Part shown: in pieces, positions 8,365 through 15,144 of the stretch
How positions within the stretch are numbered: position 1 is the stretch's first letter
How the letters are laid out: every line of letters starts with the position of its first letter
Source of the DNA: Burkholderiales bacterium
Lineage (GTDB): Bacteria; Pseudomonadota; Gammaproteobacteria; Burkholderiales; SG8-41
Direction of reading: 5' to 3'
Assembly (NCBI GenBank): GCA_036262035.1
Contig: DATAJS010000013.1
Span: 558,001-622,000, forward strand
DNA: 64,000 bases
Translations under genes and position numbers: made by a program
Notes under the pieces: generated by a model
Database searches by the model: none
The model's input: the letters and a program-made list of their open reading frames with translations, nothing else
What the model was told of the DNA's origin: nothing

Positions 8365-10970
8365 AGCCCGAAGAGCGCAGGCTCGTCGCCGAGGCCGCGC
8401 GGCGGCTGCGCAAACAGTTGCGCCGCGAGCCGCCGAAAGAGGACGAGGGGCCGCCCACCACGATCGAATCCACGGCGCTGCCCATGCATCGGGGCCGCGC
8501 GATCGAGCGCGTCGAAGCGTGGTTCGCGCGGCGGGGCATCGAGCCGTTCGCGTTCCAGCGCGAGGTGTGGTCGCGTTACCTCGCGGGCGAGAGCGGGCTC
8601 GTGCACGCCTCCACCGGCACCGGCAAGACCCTCGCGGCGTGGCTGGGGCCGGTGATGGAGGCGCTCGACGCAAAACCGGGGTCTGACCCCGATAAAACCG
8701 GGGTCAGACCCCGGTTGCAAGTGCTGTGGGTCACGCCGATGCGCGCGCTCGCCGCCGACACGTTCAAGGCGCTGGCCGAGCCGCTGTCGGAGCTCGGTCT
8801 TGCCTGGCGTATCGGATTGCGCACCGGCGACACGCCGAGCGCCGCCCGCGCGCGGCAGGACCGCGCGGGCCTGCATGCGATGGTGACGACACCCGAATCG
8901 CTGTCGCTGCTGCTGTCGCGCAAGGACCAGGAGAAAACGTTCGGCGCGCTCACGCTGGTCGTGGTCGACGAATGGCACGAGCTCATCGGCAGCAAGCGCG
9001 GGGTGCAGGTCGAGCTCGCGCTCGCGCGATTGCGGCGGGTGGCGCCGCACTTGCGCGTATGGGGCCTGTCCGCGACGCTGGGCAACCTCGATCAGGCGCG
9101 CGAGGTGCTCGTTCCGCAAGGCTTTGGTGCGACGGTGTCGGGCACCGAGCCGAAAGAGATCGTCGTCGATTCGCTCATCCCGGCCGACGTGATGCGCTTC
9201 CCATGGGCGGGCCATCTCGGCATCCGCTCGGTCGCGGAGGTCGCCGCGGAGATCGACAAGAGCAACGCGACGCTCGTCTTCACCAACGTGCGCTCGCAGG
9301 CCGAGCTCTGGTATCGCGCGCTGCTCGATCACCGGCCCGACTGGGCAGGCCTGATCGGGCTGCATCACGGCTCGCTCGATCTCTCGGTCAGGCGCTGGGT
9401 GGAAGACGGCCTGCGCAACGGAACGCTGAAAGCCGCGGTGTGCACGTCGAGTCTCGACCTCGGTGTGGATTTCTCACCGGTCGACCGCGTGATCCAGATC
9501 GGCAGCCCCAAGAGCGTGGCGCGGCTGCTCCAGCGCGCGGGGCGCTCCGGCCATCGGCCCGGCGCCGCGAGCCGGATCACGTGCGTGCCGACGCACGCGC
9601 TCGAGCTCGTCGAAGCCGCGGCGGCGCGAGCCGCGGCGCGCGCGGGCGCGATCGAAGCGCGCAGGCCGCTGCGCGCGCCGCTCGACGTGCTCATCCAGCA
9701 CGTCGTCACGCTCGCGGTCGGCGAAGGCTTCAGCGAAGGCGCGCTGTACGACGAAGTGCGCACGACCCACGCCTACCGCGAGCTCACACGCGACGAATGG
9801 CGCTGGACGATCGATTTCGCGAGCGGCGGCGGCGTGCTCGCGGCGTATCCCGAATACCGCCGCATCGAGCGTGACGAGGACGGCGTCTACCGGGTAACCA
9901 ACCCCAAGCTCGCGCGCCGGCATTGCGTGCAGATCGGCACGATCGTCTCCGACGCGGTGGTCAACGTGCAGTTCATGCGCGGCGACAGGATCGGGAGCGT
10001 CGAGGAGAGCTTCCTCGCCAAGCTCTCGCCGGGCGACGTCTTCACCATCGGCGGCAAGGCCGTCGAGCTCGTTCGCATGCGCGACATGAACGCGTGGGTG
10101 AAGCGCGCCGGCAGCGGATCGTCCATCGTGCCGCGGTGGCTCGGCGGCAAGCTCTCGCTGTCGGGGGAGCTGTCGAAGCGCATACAGGACGAGCTGCAGC
10201 GGCCCGACGACTCGCCCGAAGTGCAGGCGGTGAAGCCGCTGATCGAGATGCAGCGCCGCCGGTCGCATGTGCCGGCGCCCGACGAGCTCCTGGTCGAGCT
10301 GCACGAGACGCGCGAAGGCGTGCACCTGTGCGTCTTTCCGTACGCCGGGCGCCACGTGCATTCGGGTCTCGCCGCGCTCGCCGCATGGCGCCTCGGACAG
10401 CGCTTCCCGCTCACCTTCAGCATGGCGTTCAACGATTACGGCTTCGAGCTGCTGTCGCCGACCGCTTACGGGATCGACGAAGTGCTGCTGAAAGCGCTGT
10501 TCGCGCGCGAGCGTGCGATGGACGATCTCCTGTCGAGCATCAACGCCGCCGAGCTCGCGCGCCGCCACTTCCGCGAGATCGCGCGCATCACCGGGCTGGT
10601 GTTCCAGGGCTATCCCGGCGACAGCCGCAGCGCGAAGCAGCTCCAGATCACGAGCGGCCTGCTCTACGACGTCTATGCGCGGCACGATCCCGACAATCTC
10701 CTGCTCGCACAGGCGAAGCGCGAAGTGCTCGACCGCGAGCTCGAGCTCGCGCGGCTCGAAGCGACGCTGGTCGATCTCGAAAGGCGCCGCATCGTGCTCG
10801 TCAGGCCCTCGCGCATGACGCCGCTCGCGCTCCCGCTCGTCGCCGAGCAGATGCGCAACAAGCTTTCGACCGAAAAGCTCGCGACGCGCGTGGAGCGGCT
10901 GCAGCTCGCGATGCAGAAACCCGACAGCAAACCACGTAAACAATCCCCTCCCCCTCAGGGGGAGGGTTAG
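8361..10970 (+). CDS. Ligase-associated DEXH-box DNA helicase (Lhr-Core type)
   Basis: An 869-residue superfamily 2 helicase. Motif I is STGTGKT (84-90), motif Ia TPMRALA (125-131), motif II DEWH (203-206), motif III SATLGN (237-242) and motif VI QRAGRSGH. After the two RecA domains come the winged helix and the long C-terminal part typical of Lhr-Core, which unwinds 3'-tailed duplexes in characterised relatives. The ATG overlaps the ligase stop as ATGA. Two repeat insertions are notable. About 14 residues (105-118, reading KPGSDPDKTGVRP) come from a family-B palindrome placed between motifs I and Ia. The last residues and the TAG stop come from a family-C repeat. Whether the insertion affects activity is unknown. 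Confidence 0.92.
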   Translation: MKPEERRLVAEAARRLRKQLRREPPKEDEGPPTTIESTALPMHRGRAIERVEAWFARRGIEPFAFQREVWSRYLAGESGLVHASTGTGKTLAAWLGPVMEALDAKPGSDPDKTGVRPRLQVLWVTPMRALAADTFKALAEPLSELGLAWRIGLRTGDTPSAARARQDRAGLHAMVTTPESLSLLLSRKDQEKTFGALTLVVVDEWHELIGSKRGVQVELALARLRRVAPHLRVWGLSATLGNLDQAREVLVPQGFGATVSGTEPKEIVVDSLIPADVMRFPWAGHLGIRSVAEVAAEIDKSNATLVFTNVRSQAELWYRALLDHRPDWAGLIGLHHGSLDLSVRRWVEDGLRNGTLKAAVCTSSLDLGVDFSPVDRVIQIGSPKSVARLLQRAGRSGHRPGAASRITCVPTHALELVEAAAARAAARAGAIEARRPLRAPLDVLIQHVVTLAVGEGFSEGALYDEVRTTHAYRELTRDEWRWTIDFASGGGVLAAYPEYRRIERDEDGVYRVTNPKLARRHCVQIGTIVSDAVVNVQFMRGDRIGSVEESFLAKLSPGDVFTIGGKAVELVRMRDMNAWVKRAGSGSSIVPRWLGGKLSLSGELSKRIQDELQRPDDSPEVQAVKPLIEMQRRRSHVPAPDELLVELHETREGVHLCVFPYAGRHVHSGLAALAAWRLGQRFPLTFSMAFNDYGFELLSPTAYGIDEVLLKALFARERAMDDLLSSINAAELARRHFREIARITGLVFQGYPGDSRSAKQLQITSGLLYDVYARHDPDNLLLAQAKREVLDRELELARLEATLVDLERRRIVLVRPSRMTPLALPLVAEQMRNKLSTEKLATRVERLQLAMQKPDSKPRKQSPPPQGEG
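8675..8717. repeat. Interspersed palindromic repeat, family B, copy 2 (inside the helicase gene)
   Basis: A perfect 17-bp inverted repeat: AACCGGGGTCTGACCCC, then a GATAAAACC-containing centre, then GGGGTCAGACCCCGGTT. It keeps the reading frame of the helicase and codes for residues about 105-118. The matching motif occurs at the end of the SulP gene (4331-4388). Confidence 0.85.
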
Positions 10971-10985
10971 TGTGGGGGTGGGTTT
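10942..10985. repeat. Interspersed palindromic repeat, family C, copy 1
   Basis: The core hairpin CCCTCCCCCTCAGGGGGAGG is followed by TTAGTGTGGGGGTGGGTT. The TAG of the helicase gene is the one inside GGGTTAG. The unit fills the short gap before pdeM. In orientation it is the inverse of the copies at 28484 and 30115. Confidence 0.85.
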
Positions 10986-10991
10986 CGTTCG

Positions 10992-11663
10992 ATGACCCGA
11001 CAAATTCCGCACGGCGCTTTCGAAACTACAGCCGCCGGCGAATCCCTCTGGCTACTCCCCGAGCGTGCTGCCTACTGGCCTCGCGAGCAGACGCTCCTCA
11101 TCGCCGACGCCCACCTCGGCAAAGCCGCGGCGTTCAGGCGCGAAGGCGTTGCAGTGCCGGCGGGCACCACCGACGAGAACCTGCGGAAGCTGTCGGAGCT
11201 GATCGACGCATTCACCGCGACGCGCCTCGTCTTCCTCGGCGACATGCTCCACAACAAGGTCGCGCGCGACGCGACCGCACGCGCGTTCACGCGCTGGCGC
11301 GAGAGGCACGCGGCCCTGGAGGTCACGCTGGTGCGCGGCAACCACGACAAGCGCGCGGGCGATCCGCCGCGCGAATGGGACGTCGAATGCGTCGACGAGC
11401 CGTGGCTGCTCGACGGCCTCGCGCTCTGCCACATGCCGCAGACGGTGCCCGACCACTATGCGATCGCTGGCCACGTGCATCCGTCGGTACGCCTCGCCGG
11501 CCGCGGCCGCGAGCTCGTGCGGTTGCCCTGCTTTTTCTTCGGCAGCGACTACGCGATACTGCCCGCTTTCGGGCCGTTCACCGGTATGGCCGGCATCGAG
11601 CCTGAACAAGGCGATCGCGTCTATGTCGTTGCTGGATCGTCGGTGATCGCGGTCGCGGAATGA
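10992..11663 (+). CDS. pdeM: Ligase-associated DNA damage response endonuclease PdeM
   Basis: A 223-residue calcineurin-like metallophosphoesterase, the last member of the four-gene repair cluster. The metal-binding motifs are in order: DAHLGK (Asp39, His41), GDMLH (Asp84), GNHD (Asn117, His118), His147 and GHVHP (His161, His163). The characterised relatives are manganese-dependent DNA endonucleases. It lies 21 bp after the helicase stop, separated by a family-C repeat. The complete set nuclease - ligase - helicase - phosphoesterase in one direction supports a shared repair role, although the substrate of the pathway in cells is not established. Confidence 0.9.
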   Translation: MTRQIPHGAFETTAAGESLWLLPERAAYWPREQTLLIADAHLGKAAAFRREGVAVPAGTTDENLRKLSELIDAFTATRLVFLGDMLHNKVARDATARAFTRWRERHAALEVTLVRGNHDKRAGDPPREWDVECVDEPWLLDGLALCHMPQTVPDHYAIAGHVHPSVRLAGRGRELVRLPCFFFGSDYAILPAFGPFTGMAGIEPEQGDRVYVVAGSSVIAVAE

Positions 11664-11692
11664 GCCGCCGCGCCAGGTAAAGTGATCGACCT

Positions 11693-12118
11693 ATGCTGAT
11701 CTGCGGCCGCTGCCATTGCGGCAACATCGCGTTCTCGCTCACGTGGGATCCGGACCCCGTCGAGATCCCCGCGCGCGCGTGCTCGTGCTCGTTCTGCGTG
11801 AAGCACGGCGGGGTGTGGACGTCCAATCCGGCCGGATCGCTCGAGATCACGGCGAAAGATCGGTCGCTGGTGTCCAACTACCAGTTCGGCACCCGCACCG
11901 CCGAGTTTCACGTCTGCACGCGCTGCGGCGTGGTGCCGGTGGTGACGAGCCGCATCGAAGACAGGCTCTATGCCGTGGTGAACGTGAACACGTTCGAGAA
12001 CGTCGACCGCGCGAAGCTGCGACTCGCGCCGGCGAGCTTCGACGGGGAAGGTGAAGACTCGAGACTCGCGCGGCGCGCCAGGAACTGGATCGCGCGCGTC
12101 GCATGGAGAAACGCATGA
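11693..12118 (+). CDS. GFA (CENP-V/GFA) family zinc protein
   Basis: A 141-residue protein of the glutathione-dependent formaldehyde-activating (GFA) family. Zinc-binding cysteines are visible: Cys7 and Cys9 in RCHCG, Cys30/Cys32/Cys35 in ACSCSFC, and Cys75/Cys78 in CTRCG. Most family members have no proven reaction; some bind glutathione adducts. The TGA stop overlaps the ATG of the acylphosphatase gene, so the two are translationally coupled. Confidence 0.85.
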   Translation: MLICGRCHCGNIAFSLTWDPDPVEIPARACSCSFCVKHGGVWTSNPAGSLEITAKDRSLVSNYQFGTRTAEFHVCTRCGVVPVVTSRIEDRLYAVVNVNTFENVDRAKLRLAPASFDGEGEDSRLARRARNWIARVAWRNA

Positions 12119-12390
12119 TCGCACGCCATCTCGTCGTGCGAGGCCGCGTGCAGGGCGTCGGCTTCCGCTTCCACATGCGCGCCGAGGCCGTGCGGCTCGG
12201 CGTCAGCGGCTGGGTGCGAAATCGCAGCGACGGCACCGTCGAAGCCCTGGTCCAGGGCGACCAGGGATCGGTCGACCGGCTGATCGCGTGGACGCGGCGC
12301 GGGCCGTCGAGCGCGCAGGTGACCGACCTCGAGATCGAAGAGCGAGCCCCCGCGGAATTCGACGGCTTCGCGTCGCGGCCTACCGAATGA
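12115..12390 (+). CDS. acyP: Acylphosphatase
   Basis: A 91-residue small enzyme that hydrolyses the carboxyl-phosphate bond of acyl phosphates. The signature is GRVQGVGFR with the catalytic Arg18, and the second catalytic residue is Asn36 in GWVRNRSDG. The ATG at 12115 is preferred over one four codons upstream because GGAG lies at good spacing before it and it forms an ATGA overlap with the GFA gene. Length is typical. Confidence 0.92.
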   Translation: MIARHLVVRGRVQGVGFRFHMRAEAVRLGVSGWVRNRSDGTVEALVQGDQGSVDRLIAWTRRGPSSAQVTDLEIEERAPAEFDGFASRPTE

Positions 12391-12417
12391 TCCTATCGCT
12401 TTGAAAGGAGCCCCCCC

Positions 12418-12726
12418 GTGGCCCACTTTCCGCCATTGCTTCGTGAGCTTCCCCCGTTCGAGGGACCGTTCGACGCCTACAAGCTCGCCGCGCAGGGCTG
12501 CGACGTGCTCTTCGCGTCCTATCCGGCGGGAACGTCGATTGCCGCGCACCATCACGACACCGAGAACGTCGGCGTGATCACCCAGGGCGAGCTGATCCTC
12601 ACCCTCGGCGGTGAAGAAAAGCGCTTCGGTCCCGGAGAGTGGTATCACGTTCCGGCACGCGCAGAGCACGCGGCGCGGTTCGAACAGGAGACTTCCGAGA
12701 TCGAGTTCTGGTTTCACCGATCCTGA
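12418..12726 (+). CDS. Small cupin-domain protein
   Basis: A 102-residue single-domain cupin. Motif 1 gives the metal ligands in AHHHDTEN (His44-His46, Glu49); motif 2 is GPGEWYHVPARAEH with His77 and His84. The start is GTG, chosen because GAAAGGAG is placed upstream and no ATG fits. Such single cupins can be isomerases, dioxygenases or binding proteins. The substrate cannot be predicted. It is the third gene in a run of small enzymes with short gaps. Confidence 0.8.
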   Translation: MAHFPPLLRELPPFEGPFDAYKLAAQGCDVLFASYPAGTSIAAHHHDTENVGVITQGELILTLGGEEKRFGPGEWYHVPARAEHAARFEQETSEIEFWFHRS

Positions 12727-12727
12727 C

Positions 12728-12784
12728 ATCGCGCACGTGACCGACACCGGAGGCAACATGATCGGGCTGCACTCCATGAAGTAA
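12728..12784 (+). pseudogene. 3' remnant of a VOC (glyoxalase-like) gene
   Basis: Directly after the cupin stop, a short open stretch reads HVTDTGGNMIGLHSMK and then stops with TAA. DxxGNxIGLHS is the usual C-terminal end of VOC-superfamily proteins (last strand and metal-side loop). The rest of the gene is missing. An intact VOC gene follows 12 bp later, so the fragment may be left from a tandem VOC pair after deletion, with the cupin end now joined to it. Confidence 0.55.
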
Positions 12785-12796
12785 AGGAAGGACGTC

Positions 12797-13171
12797 ATGC
12801 TCCAGAAATTCGCGATGTACGCGTACATCCCCGCCAAAGACGTCGCCCGCGCGCGCAAGTTCTACGAAGAGAAAGTCGGCCTGAAACCCTCGCAGGAGAT
12901 CGCCGGCGGCATCGTATACGAGTTCGGCAAAGGCACGGCGTGCTTTCTCTACCCGACGCCCAACGCGGGCACCTCCCAGGCGAGCCAGGCGTTCTGGCAG
13001 GTCGAGGACGTCGAGCGCGAGAAAGCCGAGCTCGAAGCGCGCGGGGTGAGCTTCGAGCGCTACGACCTGCCCGGCATGGGCGACAACGGCATTCTCACCG
13101 GCGGCGGCGCAAAGGCGGCATGGTTCAAGGACTCCGAAGGCAACATCATGGCGATCATCCAGAGCGTCTGA
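12797..13171 (+). CDS. VOC family protein (glyoxalase/bleomycin-resistance fold)
   Basis: A 124-residue protein with two beta-alpha-beta-beta-beta modules. The opening AMYAYIPAKDVARARKFYEE is characteristic, and the end DSEGNIMAIIQS is the closing module. AAGGAAGGACGTC precedes the ATG. Members include lactoylglutathione lyases, dioxygenases and resistance proteins; none of these is implied here. It is convergent with the LLM oxidoreductase gene, with 4 bp between the stops. Confidence 0.85.
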   Translation: MLQKFAMYAYIPAKDVARARKFYEEKVGLKPSQEIAGGIVYEFGKGTACFLYPTPNAGTSQASQAFWQVEDVEREKAELEARGVSFERYDLPGMGDNGILTGGGAKAAWFKDSEGNIMAIIQSV

Positions 13172-13175
13172 CGCC

Positions 13176-14168
13176 TTACGCCTTGCGCAGCTTCGGCAGC
13201 ACGTCGCGTCCGTAGGATTCGATGAAGCCACGCTGGTGCGGCCCCGCCGAGTGGAAGATCAGGTGGTCGAAACCCAGCTCGATGTACTGCCGCGCGTACT
13301 TCACGTGCTCCGCGGGATCTCCGGAGATGCACGCCGCTTTCTTCACCGTGTCGGCGCCGACGACCTTGCCGTTCTGCTCCGACATCTGCGGCGTGTAGAT
13401 CTTCTCGGTGAACTGCGCCGGCACGAACGTGCCCGCCCAGTACTTCTTCCTTTCCTCGATGGCCTTCTCCTCGTCGTCGGTGTAAGCGACGCCGATCTCG
13501 ATCATCTTCGGCATCTTCGACGGATCCCTGCCCGCCTCCTTCGCGCCCGCTTCGAAGTTCTTCAGCAGCTCGCGATACGTGTCGGGCTCCTCGCCGCCCA
13601 CCGTGATGAGGCCGTCGCCGTGCAGGCCGGCGAAGTGCGCGCTGTTCGGCACCATCGAGGAGATGTAGATGGGCACCGGCTCGTCAGGCAGGGTGTAGAG
13701 CTTCGCCTGCTTCGTCTCGTAATACATGCCCTCGTGCGTGACCTTTTCGCCCGCCCACAGCTCGCGCATGAGCTCGATGGCTTCCTCGAGCTGGTCGCGG
13801 CGCTCGTTGTAGCCGGGCCACTCGCCCATCGCGGAGTACTCGTTGAGCGCTTCGCCCGTCCCTACGCCGAGATAGAAGCGCTTGGGCGCGAGACACGCCA
13901 TCGTCGCCGCCGCCTGCGCGATGACCGCGGGGTGATAGCGCAGGATCGGGCACGTGATGCCGGTGCCGAGCGTGATGCGGCTCGATTTCGCGGCCGCCGC
14001 GCCGAGCCAGCTCCATACGAAGCACGCCTGCCCGACCTCGGCCCACGGATGAAAATGGTCGCTCGCGTCGATGACGTCGAAGCCCGCGCTCTCCGCGGCC
14101 ACCGCATACTCGAGCAGCTCGCCGGGCGCGTACTGTTCGGTGCCTGCTTTCCAGCCCAATCGCAGCAT
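13176..14168 (-). CDS. LLM-class oxidoreductase, F420-dependent glucose-6-phosphate dehydrogenase-like
   Basis: A 330-residue TIM-barrel protein of the luciferase-like monooxygenase class. The start at MLRLGWKAG is supported by CAGGAGG at good distance; a longer open frame upstream has no such site. The sequence follows mycobacterial Fgd closely: SDHFHPW (Asp37, His38, Trp42), RYHPAVIAQA, GVGTGEALNE (Glu106), and MIEIGVAYT. His and Glu of this set are catalytic in Fgd. This points to coenzyme F420 rather than FMN as the cofactor (inference). Substrate assignment as glucose-6-phosphate is uncertain, because this subfamily is broad. It is divergent from the YqcC-like gene with a 55-bp gap. Confidence 0.85.
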   Translation of the reverse strand: MLRLGWKAGTEQYAPGELLEYAVAAESAGFDVIDASDHFHPWAEVGQACFVWSWLGAAAAKSSRITLGTGITCPILRYHPAVIAQAAATMACLAPKRFYLGVGTGEALNEYSAMGEWPGYNERRDQLEEAIELMRELWAGEKVTHEGMYYETKQAKLYTLPDEPVPIYISSMVPNSAHFAGLHGDGLITVGGEEPDTYRELLKNFEAGAKEAGRDPSKMPKMIEIGVAYTDDEEKAIEERKKYWAGTFVPAQFTEKIYTPQMSEQNGKVVGADTVKKAACISGDPAEHVKYARQYIELGFDHLIFHSAGPHQRGFIESYGRDVLPKLRKA

Positions 14169-14223
14169 TTCGCCTCCTGGTGTTCCATACTGTCGCCGTC
14201 GAGGCTGCAGGAGGCGTGCCGTC

Positions 14224-14559
14224 ATGACCTACGAAGAGCTGACCCGCAAGCTGGACGCGATAGAAGCCGAGCTGCGCAACCTCGGATACCTCAAAGGCGA
14301 GGTCGGCGAGCCGGAGCGCGTCGACTCGGCGTTCGGCATGAACGAGATGTCGTTCGAAGGATGGCTCGCGCGCGTGTTCGTGCCGGCCGCGCGCCAGCGG
14401 ATCGCCGAGAAGGACCTGCCGGACGAGAGCCAGGTCGGGACCGCGGCGATCAAGAATCTCGACGGATGCACCGAAGCGGAGGAGCTGGTTTCGCTGCTGT
14501 GCGAGTTCGACCAGGCGGTCGAGGAGATGTCGGGCAAGCGGCGGCCGCGGTATTTTTAA
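14224..14559 (+). CDS. YqcC-like protein (DUF446)
   Basis: A 111-residue protein of the YqcC/DUF446 family: helical N-terminus, then MNEMSFEGWLARVFVPAARQ, the most conserved stretch. The function is unknown; in enterobacteria yqcC lies by the tRNA pseudouridine synthase gene truC, which is not present here. AGGAGG is positioned before the ATG. The stop codon abuts the left arm of the inverted-repeat element. Confidence 0.8.
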   Translation: MTYEELTRKLDAIEAELRNLGYLKGEVGEPERVDSAFGMNEMSFEGWLARVFVPAARQRIAEKDLPDESQVGTAAIKNLDGCTEAEELVSLLCEFDQAVEEMSGKRRPRYF

Positions 14560-15137
14560 AAGCAGATTAAGAACAAGGACGCAAAGGAAAAAGAAAGGAC
14601 GCGAAGGAAAAGCCAACTATTCAAAAAACCAAAGACCAAGGTGAAGGCAAGGGCGCCAAGCGGCTCTGACAGCGGTCGTGGTTACGATGTATCGGGTGGA
14701 TCCTCGTGAGATGGCCGATTTCGGCGGTTATCCCTTGCTGACGACGCGTTTGACGCCGTTGCGCATGTGCAGCGTGTTGAAATTGAGCAACAGGCCGAGC
14801 CTGAAGCCGCCGAGCTTCAGGTAACTGAGCAGTTGTGCGCGATGAAGATCGTGGAGGCGCTCGACGCATTTGATCTCGACCACCACTGTGCCGGCCACGA
14901 GCATGTCGAGGCGGTACGCGATCGGCAAGTATGCGCTGCCGAACTGGACCGGCATCGGAACCTGCTTTTGGACCGAAAGCTGCTGCCGCGTGGCGAGATG
15001 GTATTGCCACCATGGGCAGCGTTAGAACCGCTTGGCGACCTTGCCGTTCACTTTGGCCGTGCTTCTGTTTTTTGAATAACTACGCTTTTCCTTCGCGTCC
15101 TTTGTTTTCCCTTGGCGTCCTTGTTCTTCCCTGCTTT
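14558..15137. mobile_element. Inverted-repeat element (family D ends) with a truncated nuclease gene
   Basis: A 580-bp element with imperfect inverted arms of about 120 bp. Left arm 14558-14675 (plus strand) and right arm 15016-15137 (minus strand) share in order AAAGCAG, AAGAACAAGGACGC, AAAGGACGCGAAGGAAAAG, TATTCAAAAAAC, and GCCAAGCGG. The centre holds the 3' part of a GxxExxY gene. The element fills the whole gap between the YqcC-like and dnaE stop codons. No target-site duplication is evident and no transposase is present, so it is non-autonomous or decayed. A related, shorter set of arms occurs at 35040-35215. Confidence 0.75.
14728..15000 (-). pseudogene. 5'-truncated GxxExxY / PD-(D/E)XK-type small nuclease
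   Basis: Reading from 15000 leftward gives HLATRQQLSVQKQVPMPV and then a sequence ending in NGVKRVVSKG. It matches the C-terminal two-thirds of the GxxExxY family (about 125 residues when whole). YRLDMLV and VVVEIKC supply the aspartate and the ExK of a PD-(D/E)XK core, and AQLLSYLKLGGFRLGLLLNF is the family's best conserved block. The N-terminal part with the GxxExxY motif is gone, and an in-frame TAA lies at 15022-15024, inside the inverted-repeat arm. An ATG at 14955 could start a 75-residue product, but that would lack the first part of the fold. Confidence 0.7.
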
Positions 15138-15144
15138 CGATTTG

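Noticed and set aside
5684-11663. An NHEJ (Ku/LigD) operon
   Set aside because: The ligase has no primase or LigD nuclease domain and no Ku gene is present. The partners are those of the Lhr-Core-type cluster.
14560-15144. An intact GxxExxY gene
   Set aside because: The N-terminal third with the GxxExxY motif is replaced by repeat-arm sequence that contains an in-frame TAA.
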